Assembly (NCBI GenBank): GCA_902492895.1
Contig: CABUNG010000040.1
Coordinates: 1-19,602, forward strand
Reading direction: 5' to 3'
From: an uncultured Oscillospiraceae bacterium
Lineage (GTDB): Bacteria > Bacillota > Clostridia > Oscillospirales > Acutalibacteraceae
Length of the DNA stretch: 19,602 bases
Shown here piece by piece: positions 6,876 to 15,588 of this stretch. A program made the translations under genes and the position numbers. The notes below the pieces were generated by a model, which ran no database searches, was not told the DNA's origin, and saw only the letters and a list, made by a program, of their open reading frames with translations. Within the stretch, counting starts at the first letter, position 1. Every line of letters begins with the position of its first letter.

Positions 6876-8249
6876 GTGCCTGAATCGATCCCGACCGGTG
6901 AAAGCGCCGGTTTAACTGTCGTCGGAGCGGGGCTGGCCGGCTGTGAAGCGGCGTTTGCCGCGGCGAATGCCGGTATCCCCGTCCGGTTAATCGACATGAA
7001 GCCCGCCAAATATACGGAAGCCCACCACAGCCCGGATTTTGCGGAGCTGGTCTGTTCCAATTCCCTCAAGGCGTCCCGCCTTGGAAGCGCGGCCGGGCTT
7101 CTCAAAGAGGAAATGGCCCGTCTCGGCTCGGTCTGCGTGGCGGCCGCGCGGACATGTGCCGTACCCGCCGGGGGGGCCCTCGCGGTGGACCGGGAGCGAT
7201 TTTCCGCTCTTGTAAGCGACCGGATCCGGTCCCATCCCCTCATCCGGGTGGAATGCCGGGAGCTGACCGAGCTGCCGGAGGAGGGAACGGCGGTGATCGC
7301 CACCGGGCCGTTGACGGCGGCTCCTCTGGCTGAGGGGATCGCCCGCCGCTGCGGCGGATCCCTGAGTTTTTACGACGCGGCAGCCCCCATTGTCACGGGG
7401 GAGAGCCTCGATATGGACCACGCTTTCCGTGCCTCCCGCTATGGCCGTGACTCCGGCGGCGGGGAAGCGGGGGGCGAAGGGGATTATATCAACTGCCCGC
7501 TGAACAAGGAGGAGTATGAGGCGTTCCATGCCGCCCTCGTATCGGCGGAAACCGCGCAGCTCCACGCGTTTGACAAACCCAAGGTTTATGAGGGCTGTAT
7601 GCCCATCGAAGTGCTCGCCAGCCGAGGGCTGGATGCCATCCGGTTTGGTCCTATGAAGCCGGTCGGCCTGCGGGATCCCCGCACCGGCCACCGCCCCTGG
7701 GCCGTGCTCCAGCTGCGGGCGGAGAACGCCGAGGGAACGCTCTGGAACCTCGTGGGATTTCAAACCAACCTGAAATTCGGGGAGCAGAAGCGGGTGTTCG
7801 GCCTGATTCCGGCTCTCCGCCGGGCGGAATTCGTCCGGTACGGGGTCATGCACCGCAACACCTTCCTCGATTCGCCCCGCCTGCTCGATTCCGGCTGCCG
7901 TTTTAAGGCGGAGCCCCGCCTGTTTTTCGCGGGACAGATGACCGGGGTGGAGGGATACATGGAATCGGCCGCATCGGGGATCGTCGCCGGCCTCAGCGCG
8001 GCTCGCTCCATGAAGGGGGAGGCCCCTCTGGTGCTGCCGGGAGACACCATGATCGGAGCGCTCATGGCCTATGTCAGCGATCCCGCGATCAAGGATTTTC
8101 AGCCTATGGGCGCGAATTTCGGCATTCTGCCGCCGCTGTCCGAACCGATCCGGGACAAGCGGCTGCGATATGAGGCCCTGGCCCGCCGTGCGCTGGACAG
8201 CCTGGACGCGGCGCTGGTCACGGCCGGGATACATCACGACAACCTGTAA
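6876..8249 (+). CDS. trmFO: Methylenetetrahydrofolate-tRNA-(uracil-5-)-methyltransferase
   Basis: 457-residue flavoprotein that makes 5-methyluridine at position 54 of the tRNA T-loop, using methylenetetrahydrofolate as carbon donor and reduced FAD. The FAD-binding motif VVGAGLAGCEAA is near residues 15-26. The family-conserved cysteines are present: C60 in CSNSLK and C241 in EGCMPIE, the latter equivalent to the catalytic cysteine region of the B. subtilis enzyme. Further family segments are FYDAAAPIV, GFQTNLKFGEQKRVF, FAGQMTGVEGYMES and NFGILPP. The start is GTG 6876, seven bases after AAAGGAGG (6861-6868). Length is normal. It is preceded by a potentially regulatory leader and followed 18 bases later by plsX. 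Confidence 0.97.
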   Translation: MPESIPTGESAGLTVVGAGLAGCEAAFAAANAGIPVRLIDMKPAKYTEAHHSPDFAELVCSNSLKASRLGSAAGLLKEEMARLGSVCVAAARTCAVPAGGALAVDRERFSALVSDRIRSHPLIRVECRELTELPEEGTAVIATGPLTAAPLAEGIARRCGGSLSFYDAAAPIVTGESLDMDHAFRASRYGRDSGGGEAGGEGDYINCPLNKEEYEAFHAALVSAETAQLHAFDKPKVYEGCMPIEVLASRGLDAIRFGPMKPVGLRDPRTGHRPWAVLQLRAENAEGTLWNLVGFQTNLKFGEQKRVFGLIPALRRAEFVRYGVMHRNTFLDSPRLLDSGCRFKAEPRLFFAGQMTGVEGYMESAASGIVAGLSAARSMKGEAPLVLPGDTMIGALMAYVSDPAIKDFQPMGANFGILPPLSEPIRDKRLRYEALARRALDSLDAALVTAGIHHDNL

Positions 8250-8267
8250 GAGAAAGGATGCGGCATC

Positions 8268-9305
8268 ATGGAAGCCAACGAACCCATGAAAAAATCCGGG
8301 CGGCGCATCATCGTCGACGCCTTTGGAGGAGACAACGCCCCCCTCGAGGTGCTGCGGGGCGCGGCTCTCGCGGCCGCGGAATACGGCCATACCATCGTGT
8401 TGACGGGACAGGAGGCGGAGATCCGCCGTGTCGCGGCGGAAAACGCCGTGTCCCTGGACGGCATGGAGATTGCCGACGCTCCCGGCATCATCACGATGGA
8501 CGACGAGCCGAAGAGCATCCTTAAGGAGCACAAGGACTGTTCCATGGCCGTCGGCCTGCGCCTGCTGGCCGAGGGGAAGGGAGAAGCCTTCGTCTCGGCC
8601 GGCAGCACCGGCGCCCTCATCATGGGCGCCACCTTCTTCGTCAAGCGGATCAAGGGGGTGTCCCGCGCAGCCCTCGCTCCGCTGGTGCCCTCCGACAAGG
8701 GTCCCTTCATGCTCATCGATTCGGGCGCCAACGTGGAATGCCGTCCCGAGATGCTGCTGCAGTTTGCCCACATGGGCAGCATCTATATGACGAAAGTGAT
8801 GCACAACGGCAAGGCGGCCGCGGTCGGCCTGCTTAACGTGGGAACCGAGGATCACAAAGGGGGACCGCTCCAGCAGGAGGCGAACACCCTGCTCAAAGCG
8901 AGCGGCCTCAACTACGTCGGCAACGTCGAAGCCCGAGACGTGCCCGCCGGGGTGGTGGACGTGCTGGTGGCGGATGGATTCAGTGGCAACGTGCTGCTCA
9001 AAACCATGGAGGGCACCGCCGACATGCTCATGAGCAATTTGAAGCGGGTACTCTACACCAATATAGGCACCAAGCTGGCCGCTCTGGTGGTCAAGAAGCC
9101 GCTCTACGGCATGAAAAAGAAGCTCTCCACCTCCGAATACGGCGGCGCCCCTCTGCTGGGCGTGGCGAAGCCGGTTATCAAGACCCACGGCAACTCCAAG
9201 GCTCCGGCCGTCAAAAACGCGATCCGGGTCGCGGCCGAGTTTGCCGCCGCCCATGTGATCGAGGACATCGCCGCCGCGGTGCGTCCGTCGGTGGAGGAGG
9301 CGTAA
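8268..9305 (+). CDS. plsX: Phosphate acyltransferase PlsX
   Basis: 345-residue peripheral membrane enzyme that converts acyl-ACP and phosphate into acyl-phosphate, feeding PlsY in phospholipid synthesis. Family motifs in order: VDAFGGDNAPLEVLRG, VSAGSTGALIMG, IDSGANVECRPEMLLQFA, VGLLNVGTEDHKG and VADGFSGNVLLKTMEG. ATG 8268 follows AAAGGA, and a second in-frame ATG at 8286 is a possible alternative start. The next gene, an ACP homologue, begins four bases after the stop, and its ribosome binding site lies inside the plsX 3' end, so the two are very likely translationally linked. Confidence 0.96.
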   Translation: MEANEPMKKSGRRIIVDAFGGDNAPLEVLRGAALAAAEYGHTIVLTGQEAEIRRVAAENAVSLDGMEIADAPGIITMDDEPKSILKEHKDCSMAVGLRLLAEGKGEAFVSAGSTGALIMGATFFVKRIKGVSRAALAPLVPSDKGPFMLIDSGANVECRPEMLLQFAHMGSIYMTKVMHNGKAAAVGLLNVGTEDHKGGPLQQEANTLLKASGLNYVGNVEARDVPAGVVDVLVADGFSGNVLLKTMEGTADMLMSNLKRVLYTNIGTKLAALVVKKPLYGMKKKLSTSEYGGAPLLGVAKPVIKTHGNSKAPAVKNAIRVAAEFAAAHVIEDIAAAVRPSVEEA

Positions 9306-9309
9306 TCCG

Positions 9310-9534
9310 ATGGTGCTGGAAAAACTCGTCCTCCTGCTGGCGGACCAATACGGCTGCGAGGAAGAGGACGTGACCATGAACGCCCTGCTCGATGATTTGA
9401 ACCTCACTCCCGACGACCGCGCCGAGCTGGCCTTCACCCTCGCGGAGCTCTATGGCGTGGAGATTCCGGACGACGCGCTGGACGGCTTCACGACGGTGGA
9501 GGATATCGTGGGGTATATCGAGGACAGGCTCTGA
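9310..9534 (+). CDS. Acyl carrier protein homologue lacking the phosphopantetheine serine
   Basis: 74-residue acidic protein with ACP length and fold signature: an N-terminal helix (VLEKLVLLLADQYG), a central helix, a third-helix region (GVEIPDDALDG) and the last helix (TTVEDIVGYIED). In a normal ACP the central helix begins with DLGADSL, whose serine carries 4'-phosphopantetheine. Here the aligned segment is DDLNLTPDDRAEL, with proline 34 at the serine position, and the whole protein contains no serine. The reading frame is intact on both sides, so this is not a frameshift artefact. It sits four bases after plsX and before rnc, the usual place for acpP in Firmicutes. It therefore cannot be a conventional acyl carrier; a structural or regulatory partner of PlsX is possible but unproven. 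Confidence 0.85.
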   Translation: MVLEKLVLLLADQYGCEEEDVTMNALLDDLNLTPDDRAELAFTLAELYGVEIPDDALDGFTTVEDIVGYIEDRL

Positions 9535-9582
9535 AATCCATCTGCCGTCCGACAGGCAGAGCAGAATAGGGGATGATGCCGC

Positions 9583-10272
9583 ATGCGTCAGGAAACCAAG
9601 CAATGCATGGACCGGGTGGGGTACCAATTTCGGAACCCCGCCCTGCTGGAAAACGCGCTGACCCATTCGTCCTATGCGAACGAGGGCCATCACGCACTCG
9701 AGAGCAACGAACGCCTGGAATTCTTGGGGGATTCGGTGCTCGGCTTTATCACGGCTGGGTATCTCTTTGAAAAGGAGACCGGCCCGGAGGGGATGCTCAC
9801 CAAGCTGCGCGCCGCCCTGGTGTGCGAAAAGGCGCTCTGCTCCTATGCGCAGCTTCTCGGTCTGGGATCGTTTCTCCTGCTCGGCCGGGGAGAGCAGCGC
9901 TCGGGCGGCGCGGAACGCCCGTCCATTCTGGCGGACGCCTTTGAGGCGGTCATCGCCGCCATCTATCTCGACGGCGGTCTCGAACCGGTTCGCGCGTTCC
10001 TCATGCCTTATCTGGAACGGGAGGCGTCCAACCAGCGCCGCCGTCATTTCAAGGATTACAAGACCACCCTCCAAGAGATCGTCCAGCAGAACCCGGAGGA
10101 ACGGCTGGACTATGTCTTGAAGGGCGAGTCGGGTCCCGATCACGACAAAGTGTTCGAGGTTGACGTGTGCCTGCATTCCAACGTCATCGGTTCCGGCCGG
10201 GGACGCAGCAAAAAGGAAGCGGAGCAGCAGGCCGCCCGCGAAGCGCTGAAGCTCATGGGCTACGATGGGTAA
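9583..10272 (+). CDS. rnc: Ribonuclease III
   Basis: 229-residue double-strand-specific endoribonuclease that processes rRNA precursors and structured mRNAs. The signature motif NERLEFLGDSVLG spans residues 42-54 and contains the metal-binding acidic residues. A second acidic cluster is at DAFEAVIAAIYLDGG. The double-stranded RNA-binding domain covers about residues 155-228, from KTTLQEIVQQ to the GRSKKEAEQQAAREAL helix. Only the ATG at 9583 is in frame; the earlier ATGs at 9573 and 9576 are not. The 3' end overlaps the next gene by 8 bases, implying coupled translation. The position between an ACP-type gene and smc is standard for Firmicutes, except for the inserted radical SAM gene. Confidence 0.97.
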   Translation: MRQETKQCMDRVGYQFRNPALLENALTHSSYANEGHHALESNERLEFLGDSVLGFITAGYLFEKETGPEGMLTKLRAALVCEKALCSYAQLLGLGSFLLLGRGEQRSGGAERPSILADAFEAVIAAIYLDGGLEPVRAFLMPYLEREASNQRRRHFKDYKTTLQEIVQQNPEERLDYVLKGESGPDHDKVFEVDVCLHSNVIGSGRGRSKKEAEQQAAREALKLMGYDG

Positions 10273-11341
10273 TCCGTGGCAGACGAAGGCGAAGGCGGCC
10301 GGCGCCGCTGCCCTGCGGCATGGCAACGTGGCGATTTTCGTTCCCCATGCCGGCTGTCCCCACCGGTGCAGCTTCTGCGACCAGAGGACCATCGCCGGGG
10401 TGCGGAAACCGGTCACGCCTTCCGATGTGGAGGCCGCCTGCCGGGAAGCCGAGACGCGGATGACGCTGCGGGGGGAGCAGACCGAGCTCGCCTTTTTCGG
10501 CGGCAGCTTTACCGCTTTGCCGCGGGAAGAGATGTGTGCGCTGCTCGACGCCGCGCTCCCGTTTGTCAGGCGGGGCGTCTTTGCGGGAATCCGCCTGTCC
10601 ACCCGGCCCGACTGTGTGGACGAAGCGGTCCTGGCCGATCTGCTGCCGCGGAGCGTGACGGCGGTGGAACTGGGCGACCAGAGCATGGATGACGCCGTGC
10701 TCGCGGGGAACGGCCGGGGCCATACCGCGGCCGATGTGGAGCGGGCGGCGGGATGGATCCAGGACGCAGGCCTCTCCCTGGGGCTGCAGATGATGACGGG
10801 ACTCCCCGGAAGTTCTCCCGACCTTGATCGGGAAACCGCCCGCCGTCTCGCGGAACTGCGTCCCGATACGGTGCGGATTTATCCCACGATCGTGCTGCGG
10901 GGCACGCCGCTCGCAGATTTTGTACGAGCCGGCACCTATACGCCGCCCGAACTGGACGATACCGTGGCGCTGTGCGCCGCTCTTCTGCTCTTTTTTGAGG
11001 AGGAGCGCGGCATCCCGGTCATCCGGCTGGGGCTGCACGCCTCTCCCGAGCTCGAGAAGGGCCGGGTGGCGGGGCCTTGGCATCCGGCCTTCCGGGAGCT
11101 GTGCGAATCGCGGATCTACCGGGACCGCGCGGCCGCTCTTTTGCAGGAGGGACGGATCCCGCCCGGACCCGTCCGCCTGTTTGTCCATCCCCGTGCTCTC
11201 TCCAAAATGATCGGACAGCGGCGGGAGACAGTCCGCTGGTTTCAGGAACGCGGCTATGCCGTGAACGCGGCGGGGGATCCTGCCCTGCCCTTTTATCAGG
11301 TTCGGATCGGCGGCGACGCCGCATCCAGTAAGGAAGTGTGA
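10265..11341 (+). CDS. Elp3-like radical SAM protein without acetyltransferase domain
   Basis: 358-residue radical SAM protein. The [4Fe-4S] cluster motif CPHRCSFC (C31, C35, C38, CxxxCxxC) follows the strand NVAIFVPHAG. The glycine-rich FFGGSFTAL and the downstream VELGDQSMDD and GLQMMTGLPGSS segments fit the Elp3/oxygen-independent coproporphyrinogen oxidase-like part of the superfamily (COG1243-type). Elp3 proper adds a C-terminal GNAT domain for tRNA wobble uridine modification. Here the chain ends soon after a segment beginning RLFVHPRALSKMIGQRRE, so the acetyltransferase is missing. It overlaps rnc by 8 bases and ends four bases before smc. I recall similar genes between rnc and smc in Clostridia. 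The substrate is unknown, and an RNA modification role is only a guess. Confidence 0.85.
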   Translation: MGNPWQTKAKAAGAAALRHGNVAIFVPHAGCPHRCSFCDQRTIAGVRKPVTPSDVEAACREAETRMTLRGEQTELAFFGGSFTALPREEMCALLDAALPFVRRGVFAGIRLSTRPDCVDEAVLADLLPRSVTAVELGDQSMDDAVLAGNGRGHTAADVERAAGWIQDAGLSLGLQMMTGLPGSSPDLDRETARRLAELRPDTVRIYPTIVLRGTPLADFVRAGTYTPPELDDTVALCAALLLFFEEERGIPVIRLGLHASPELEKGRVAGPWHPAFRELCESRIYRDRAAALLQEGRIPPGPVRLFVHPRALSKMIGQRRETVRWFQERGYAVNAAGDPALPFYQVRIGGDAASSKEV

Positions 11342-11345
11342 AACG

Positions 11346-14300
11346 GTGCTGCTCAAATCCTTGGAAATACAGGGTTTTAAATCCTTCCCCGATAAGACGG
11401 TGTTCGCCTTTGGACAGGGCATCACCGCCGTTGTCGGCCCGAACGGCAGCGGCAAATCCAATATCAGCGACGCCATCCGCTGGGTGCTCGGCGAGCAGTC
11501 GAGCAAAAGCCTGCGGGGATCGAAAATGGAGGACGTCATCTTCAACGGCACCGCGAACCGCCGGGCCGTGGGTTTTGCGGAGGTGTCCCTGACGGTGGAC
11601 AACACCGCCAGAAGGCTGGATTTCGACGCCGATGACGTCAAAGTCACCCGCCGGTATTACCGGTCAGGGGAGAGCGAATACCTGCTCAACGGCGCGTCCG
11701 TCCGGCTCAAAGACGTGCAGATGCTCTTTATGGACACTGGTCTTGGAAGGGACGGCTATTCCATCATCGGCCAGGGCCGGATCGGAGATATCGTGGCGTC
11801 CAAATCGGAGGAACGCCGCGAAATTTTCGAGGAAGCGGCCGGCATCTCGAAATACCGTTACCGGAAGAACGAGGCGGAACGGCGGCTCAGCGCGGCGGAG
11901 GACAATCTGCTCCGTCTGCGGGACATCGTCACCGAGCTCGAGGAACGAGTCGGCCCCCTCAAAATCCAGGCCGAGAAGGCGAAAAAATACCTCGCCCTGG
12001 CGGGGGAGAAAAAAGAGGTCGAGATCGGGCTGTGGCTGCGCACCATCGAGCAGAGCCGGGATGTACTGCGTGACCTGAACGCGAAACTCGAGCTCGCCCG
12101 CACCCAGTACGACGCTGCGGGAGAGGCTGCCGAGGAGATCGAGGCGCGCATCGACGAGATCGCGGAAGCATCTCAGCGGCTGACGGTCCGGATGGACGAA
12201 GTGCGGCAGGAGGCCCGCCGGTTTGAAGAGGAGGCCGCCCGCTGCGAGAGCGACGCGGGGCTCCTGCGCAACGATATCTTCCACAACAAGGAGACGATCG
12301 GGCGCCTCAACGCCCAGCTCGCCCAGTCCGAAGAGGGGGGCGAGGGCATCCGGCGGGACATCGCCGCCAGGGAAGCCGCCATCGCGGCCAAGGAAACCGC
12401 CGCGGCTGAGAAGGAGAACGGCCGTCTGGCGCTCGAGGACGAGCTTTCGGGGCTTTTGGAAAGCCACGACTCCTTCTCTGGCCGGATCGAGAAACTGTCC
12501 AAAGAGGCGGCGGCACTGGCGCTCCGCCTGTCCGATATCCGGGTCCGTTCGGTGACGAGCGAATCCTCCCTGACGGAAATCACCATGCGCCTGTCCCAGC
12601 TGGCCGCAGGCATCGTCCTGCGGACCGAGCAGAGCGCCGCCGCGGAAAAGGAGCTCGCCGCGCAGCAGGCGGACCTGCGCCTCGCCTGCGAGCGGGTGGA
12701 GGAGCTCCAGAACAGCTTGGCGGGATATGAGATGCGGTACCGTTCCCGGGCCGCGAAGCTCGGCACCGCCAAGGAAGAGGCGGACAAGCTCAGTCTCGAC
12801 GCCGGGGAAAAGGTGCGCCGGGTCCGGCTGCTCGAAGAGATGGAGCGGAACCTGGAAGGGTTCGCCCAGAGCGTCAAGGCCGTGATGAAACAGGCCGACA
12901 GGGGCGAGCTTACGGGGATCCATGGCCCGGTTTCCCGTCTGGTGCAGGCGGCGCCGGCCTATGCCCTCGCGGTTGAGACCGCCCTGGGGGCTGCGGCGCA
13001 GAACCTCGTCTGCGACCGGGAAGAGGACGCTAAGGAGGCCATCCGATACTTAAAAGATACCAAGGGCGGCCGGGCGACCTTCCTGCCCCTGTCGTCCGTC
13101 AAGGGATCCGAGCTGACAGAAAAGGGCCTGGAAGACGAGCCGGGTTTTGTCGGCCTCGCCTCCGCCCTCGTCTCGGCGGCGCCGGCCTATGAGGGTGTGG
13201 TGCGCAGCCTGCTCGGCCGCACCGCCGTGGCGGAGGATCTCGATGCCGCGGTGCGGATTGCCAAGCGTTATCATTACCGTTTCCGGGTCGTGTCCCTGGA
13301 TGGCCAGGTGGTCAACGCCGGCGGTTCCATGACGGGTGGATCCAGCGTCAAGGGCGCGGGTCTGCTGTCCCGCCGGAGCGAGATCGAACGGCTGCGGAAG
13401 GATGCCGAAGCGCTCACGGAAAAGGCGCGCGCCGCCAAGGAAGAGGTTGCCCGCTTGTCTCAGGAGGTCGCCGCCGCCGAAGCGTCCCTGACCGGGGCGA
13501 GAGGCGAGTTGTCGAACGCGGGTGAGGAGAAAATCCGGCTGGAGGGCGAGGTGCGCCGCCTGTCCGAGCAGGCCGAGGCCGCCCGCCGCGCTCTCGAGGA
13601 AGGGGAGGCGGAACGGACCGCACTCGGGGAACGGGCGGAGGATTGCCGCCGCCAGTCCGCCGAAGCGGACGCCGAAGCAGCCGATGTGAAGGAACAGAAA
13701 GAGGCCGTGGAAGCGGAACTCGCCTCCCTGAGCGGCAACCGGGAGGAATTGTCCCGCCGCCGGGAAGAGCTGGCCGCCGGCATCGGGGAGATGCGGCTGC
13801 AGAAGCTGGCGATCGAGAAGGAAATCGAGGCCGAGCACGCGGCCATCGCGGATCTGCAGATCCGTCTGGAGGATGAAGCGGGGGCCAGGGAATCCCTGCG
13901 CCGTCAGGCCGAAGAGCTCGCTCAAACGAACGAAACGCTGGAAGAACGCGCGGTTTCCCTGACCGAACAGGCCGGGGTGCTGCGGGCTGAGGCGGCCGGA
14001 ACCGGAGCCCGGATCGACGAGCTGATGGCGGAGCGCGCCAGAGGCGAGGCTGAGCAGGCCTCGTTGCGCCAGCAGTCGCGGGATAAATCCGAGGAACGGG
14101 AAAAAGCGGGGCTGGAGGCCGCCCGTATCGAGGAAAAATGCGCCTCCGCCAGCCGGGAGGCGGACGACGTGGTCCGCCGCCTGTATGAGGAATACGAGCT
14201 CACCCGCAGCGAAGCGGAGGAGCTCGTCCGTCCGGTCGAGGACGTGCCGGAGGCCACGAGGCGCCTTTCCGAACTCAAAAACCGGATCCGGGCGCTCGGC

Positions 14301-14927
14301 AGCGTCAACGTGGACGCCATCGAGGAATACCGTGAAGTCAGCGAACGTTACGAGTTCCTCAGCACCCAGGTCAAGGACGTGGAAACCTCCAAGGAAGAGC
14401 TGCTCCGCCTGATCGGCGATCTGACGGTGCAGATGCGGGAAATTTTCCTTGATCGGTTCCGCCAGATCAATTATAATTACGGCATCGTCTTCACCGAGCT
14501 GTTCGGCGGAGGCAAGGGGGAACTGAAGCTGACCGATCCGGACGATATTCTCGGCTCCGGCATCGAAATGCATGTGCAGCCCCCCGGCAAGGTGATCCTG
14601 AACCTCGACGCCCTGTCGGGCGGCGAGAAGGCCCTGGTGGCCATTGCGCTCCTGTTCGCGATTCTCAAGGTGACGCCCTCTCCTTTCTGTGTACTCGACG
14701 AAATCGAGGCGGCTCTCGACGACGTCAACGTGGACCGGTATGCCCAATATCTGCGGCGGATGACGGGGAACACCCAGTTTATCGTCATCACCCACCGGCG
14801 GGGGACCATGGAGGAAGCGGACGTCCTTTACGGCGTAACCATGCAGGATCAGGGCGTCTCCAAGCTGCTCGAACTGCGGGCGAGCGAGGTCGAGGAGAAG
14901 CTCGGCATTCAGGTGGATAAGGGATAA
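11346..14927 (+). CDS. smc: Chromosome segregation protein SMC
   Basis: 1193-residue condensin ATPase, the usual SMC length, which with ScpA and ScpB extrudes DNA loops and organises the chromosome. The N-terminal head carries Walker A GPNGSGKS at residues 31-38. A long charged coiled coil follows to about 500, then the hinge domain at about 510-665 with the glycine-rich GGSMTGGSS, then a second coiled coil to about 1000. The C-terminal head has the ABC signature LSGGEK at 1090-1095 and Walker B CVLDEIEAAL with D1118-E1119. GTG 11346 follows AAGGAAG and is the start that leaves the conserved MLLKSLEIQGFKSF intact. ScpA/ScpB are not in the window. Confidence 0.98.
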   Translation: MLLKSLEIQGFKSFPDKTVFAFGQGITAVVGPNGSGKSNISDAIRWVLGEQSSKSLRGSKMEDVIFNGTANRRAVGFAEVSLTVDNTARRLDFDADDVKVTRRYYRSGESEYLLNGASVRLKDVQMLFMDTGLGRDGYSIIGQGRIGDIVASKSEERREIFEEAAGISKYRYRKNEAERRLSAAEDNLLRLRDIVTELEERVGPLKIQAEKAKKYLALAGEKKEVEIGLWLRTIEQSRDVLRDLNAKLELARTQYDAAGEAAEEIEARIDEIAEASQRLTVRMDEVRQEARRFEEEAARCESDAGLLRNDIFHNKETIGRLNAQLAQSEEGGEGIRRDIAAREAAIAAKETAAAEKENGRLALEDELSGLLESHDSFSGRIEKLSKEAAALALRLSDIRVRSVTSESSLTEITMRLSQLAAGIVLRTEQSAAAEKELAAQQADLRLACERVEELQNSLAGYEMRYRSRAAKLGTAKEEADKLSLDAGEKVRRVRLLEEMERNLEGFAQSVKAVMKQADRGELTGIHGPVSRLVQAAPAYALAVETALGAAAQNLVCDREEDAKEAIRYLKDTKGGRATFLPLSSVKGSELTEKGLEDEPGFVGLASALVSAAPAYEGVVRSLLGRTAVAEDLDAAVRIAKRYHYRFRVVSLDGQVVNAGGSMTGGSSVKGAGLLSRRSEIERLRKDAEALTEKARAAKEEVARLSQEVAAAEASLTGARGELSNAGEEKIRLEGEVRRLSEQAEAARRALEEGEAERTALGERAEDCRRQSAEADAEAADVKEQKEAVEAELASLSGNREELSRRREELAAGIGEMRLQKLAIEKEIEAEHAAIADLQIRLEDEAGARESLRRQAEELAQTNETLEERAVSLTEQAGVLRAEAAGTGARIDELMAERARGEAEQASLRQQSRDKSEEREKAGLEAARIEEKCASASREADDVVRRLYEEYELTRSEAEELVRPVEDVPEATRRLSELKNRIRALGSVNVDAIEEYREVSERYEFLSTQVKDVETSKEELLRLIGDLTVQMREIFLDRFRQINYNYGIVFTELFGGGKGELKLTDPDDILGSGIEMHVQPPGKVILNLDALSGGEKALVAIALLFAILKVTPSPFCVLDEIEAALDDVNVDRYAQYLRRMTGNTQFIVITHRRGTMEEADVLYGVTMQDQGVSKLLELRASEVEEKLGIQVDKG

Positions 14928-14967
14928 TAGGCAAAGAGGGATACTTCCGAGGAGAGGAGATATAAAC

Positions 14968-15558
14968 ATGAACTATAACCCGGATCTGTTCCCCCAGACC
15001 CCGGCCGCCCCGTCGGAGGTGCCGCCCGAGCCGGAATTCGTAGTGGAAGAGGTTTTGACGGAGGATTTGTATATCCGTTTCAACCGGATACATTTGAAAG
15101 CAACTGGAATGAGGCGGATGTTTACGATTTTCGGCGCTGTGTTTATCGTCATAGGTCTGTTCGGCCTTCTGACTAAGATTTTCTCAGAGGCCGATGGCGG
15201 GGATTTGTTTCCCATCGTATGGATTTTGATATTGGGTCTTTTTCTCGTAGTGTTTATGCAGTTTGCCCCGAAGATCAGCTCCCGCGCCATGCTCAAAACG
15301 GCGAAAGGGCTGATTGGCCGTCCCTATGCCCTGTGGTTTTATGCCGACAAGATGGTCGAGTATTCACCGCGCGGCCAAAAGTGGTATCCCTTTGCCGAGC
15401 TGTATAAGGTCGTGGAATCGGATGATCTGCTCCTGTTGTATATCAACAGGGCGCAGGCCCATGTCTTCGAAAAGTCCCACTTACGCAAAGGCACGCCCGA
15501 GGCACTTACGGCGTATCTCACGGAGGTATGCCATGTGCCGTACAAACGCGTGAGATAA
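14968..15558 (+). CDS. YcxB-like membrane protein, first of a tandem pair
   Basis: 196-residue protein with a proline/glutamate-rich N-terminus, then two predicted membrane segments (about residues 51-70 and 81-99), then a cytoplasmic C-terminal domain. That domain has the pattern of YcxB-like proteins: a short basic stretch after the second helix, then WFYADKMVEY, WYPFAELYKVVESDDLLLLYINRA, and a terminal helix. Function of this family is unknown. ATG 14968 follows GAGGAGAGGAG. The next gene is a clear paralogue: LTEDLY, YKVVE, LLY and the YKR ending occur in both. The pair separates smc from ftsY, which are usually adjacent in Firmicutes, so it looks like an insertion followed by duplication. 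Confidence 0.75.
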   Translation: MNYNPDLFPQTPAAPSEVPPEPEFVVEEVLTEDLYIRFNRIHLKATGMRRMFTIFGAVFIVIGLFGLLTKIFSEADGGDLFPIVWILILGLFLVVFMQFAPKISSRAMLKTAKGLIGRPYALWFYADKMVEYSPRGQKWYPFAELYKVVESDDLLLLYINRAQAHVFEKSHLRKGTPEALTAYLTEVCHVPYKRVR

Positions 15559-15588
15559 ATACGTTTAATAAGGGATTGGAGGCCGCCC

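Noticed and set aside
6987..9437. 816-codon open frame on the minus strand opposite trmFO, plsX and the ACP-like gene
   Set aside because: It is the mirror of three strongly conserved + strand genes. High G+C coding DNA commonly leaves the antisense frame free of stops, and the translation shows no recognisable domain.
13050..14969. 639-codon minus-strand open frame opposite smc
   Set aside because: Antisense shadow of the smc coiled coil and head; composition is an artefact of the codon bias, with no start signal or motif.
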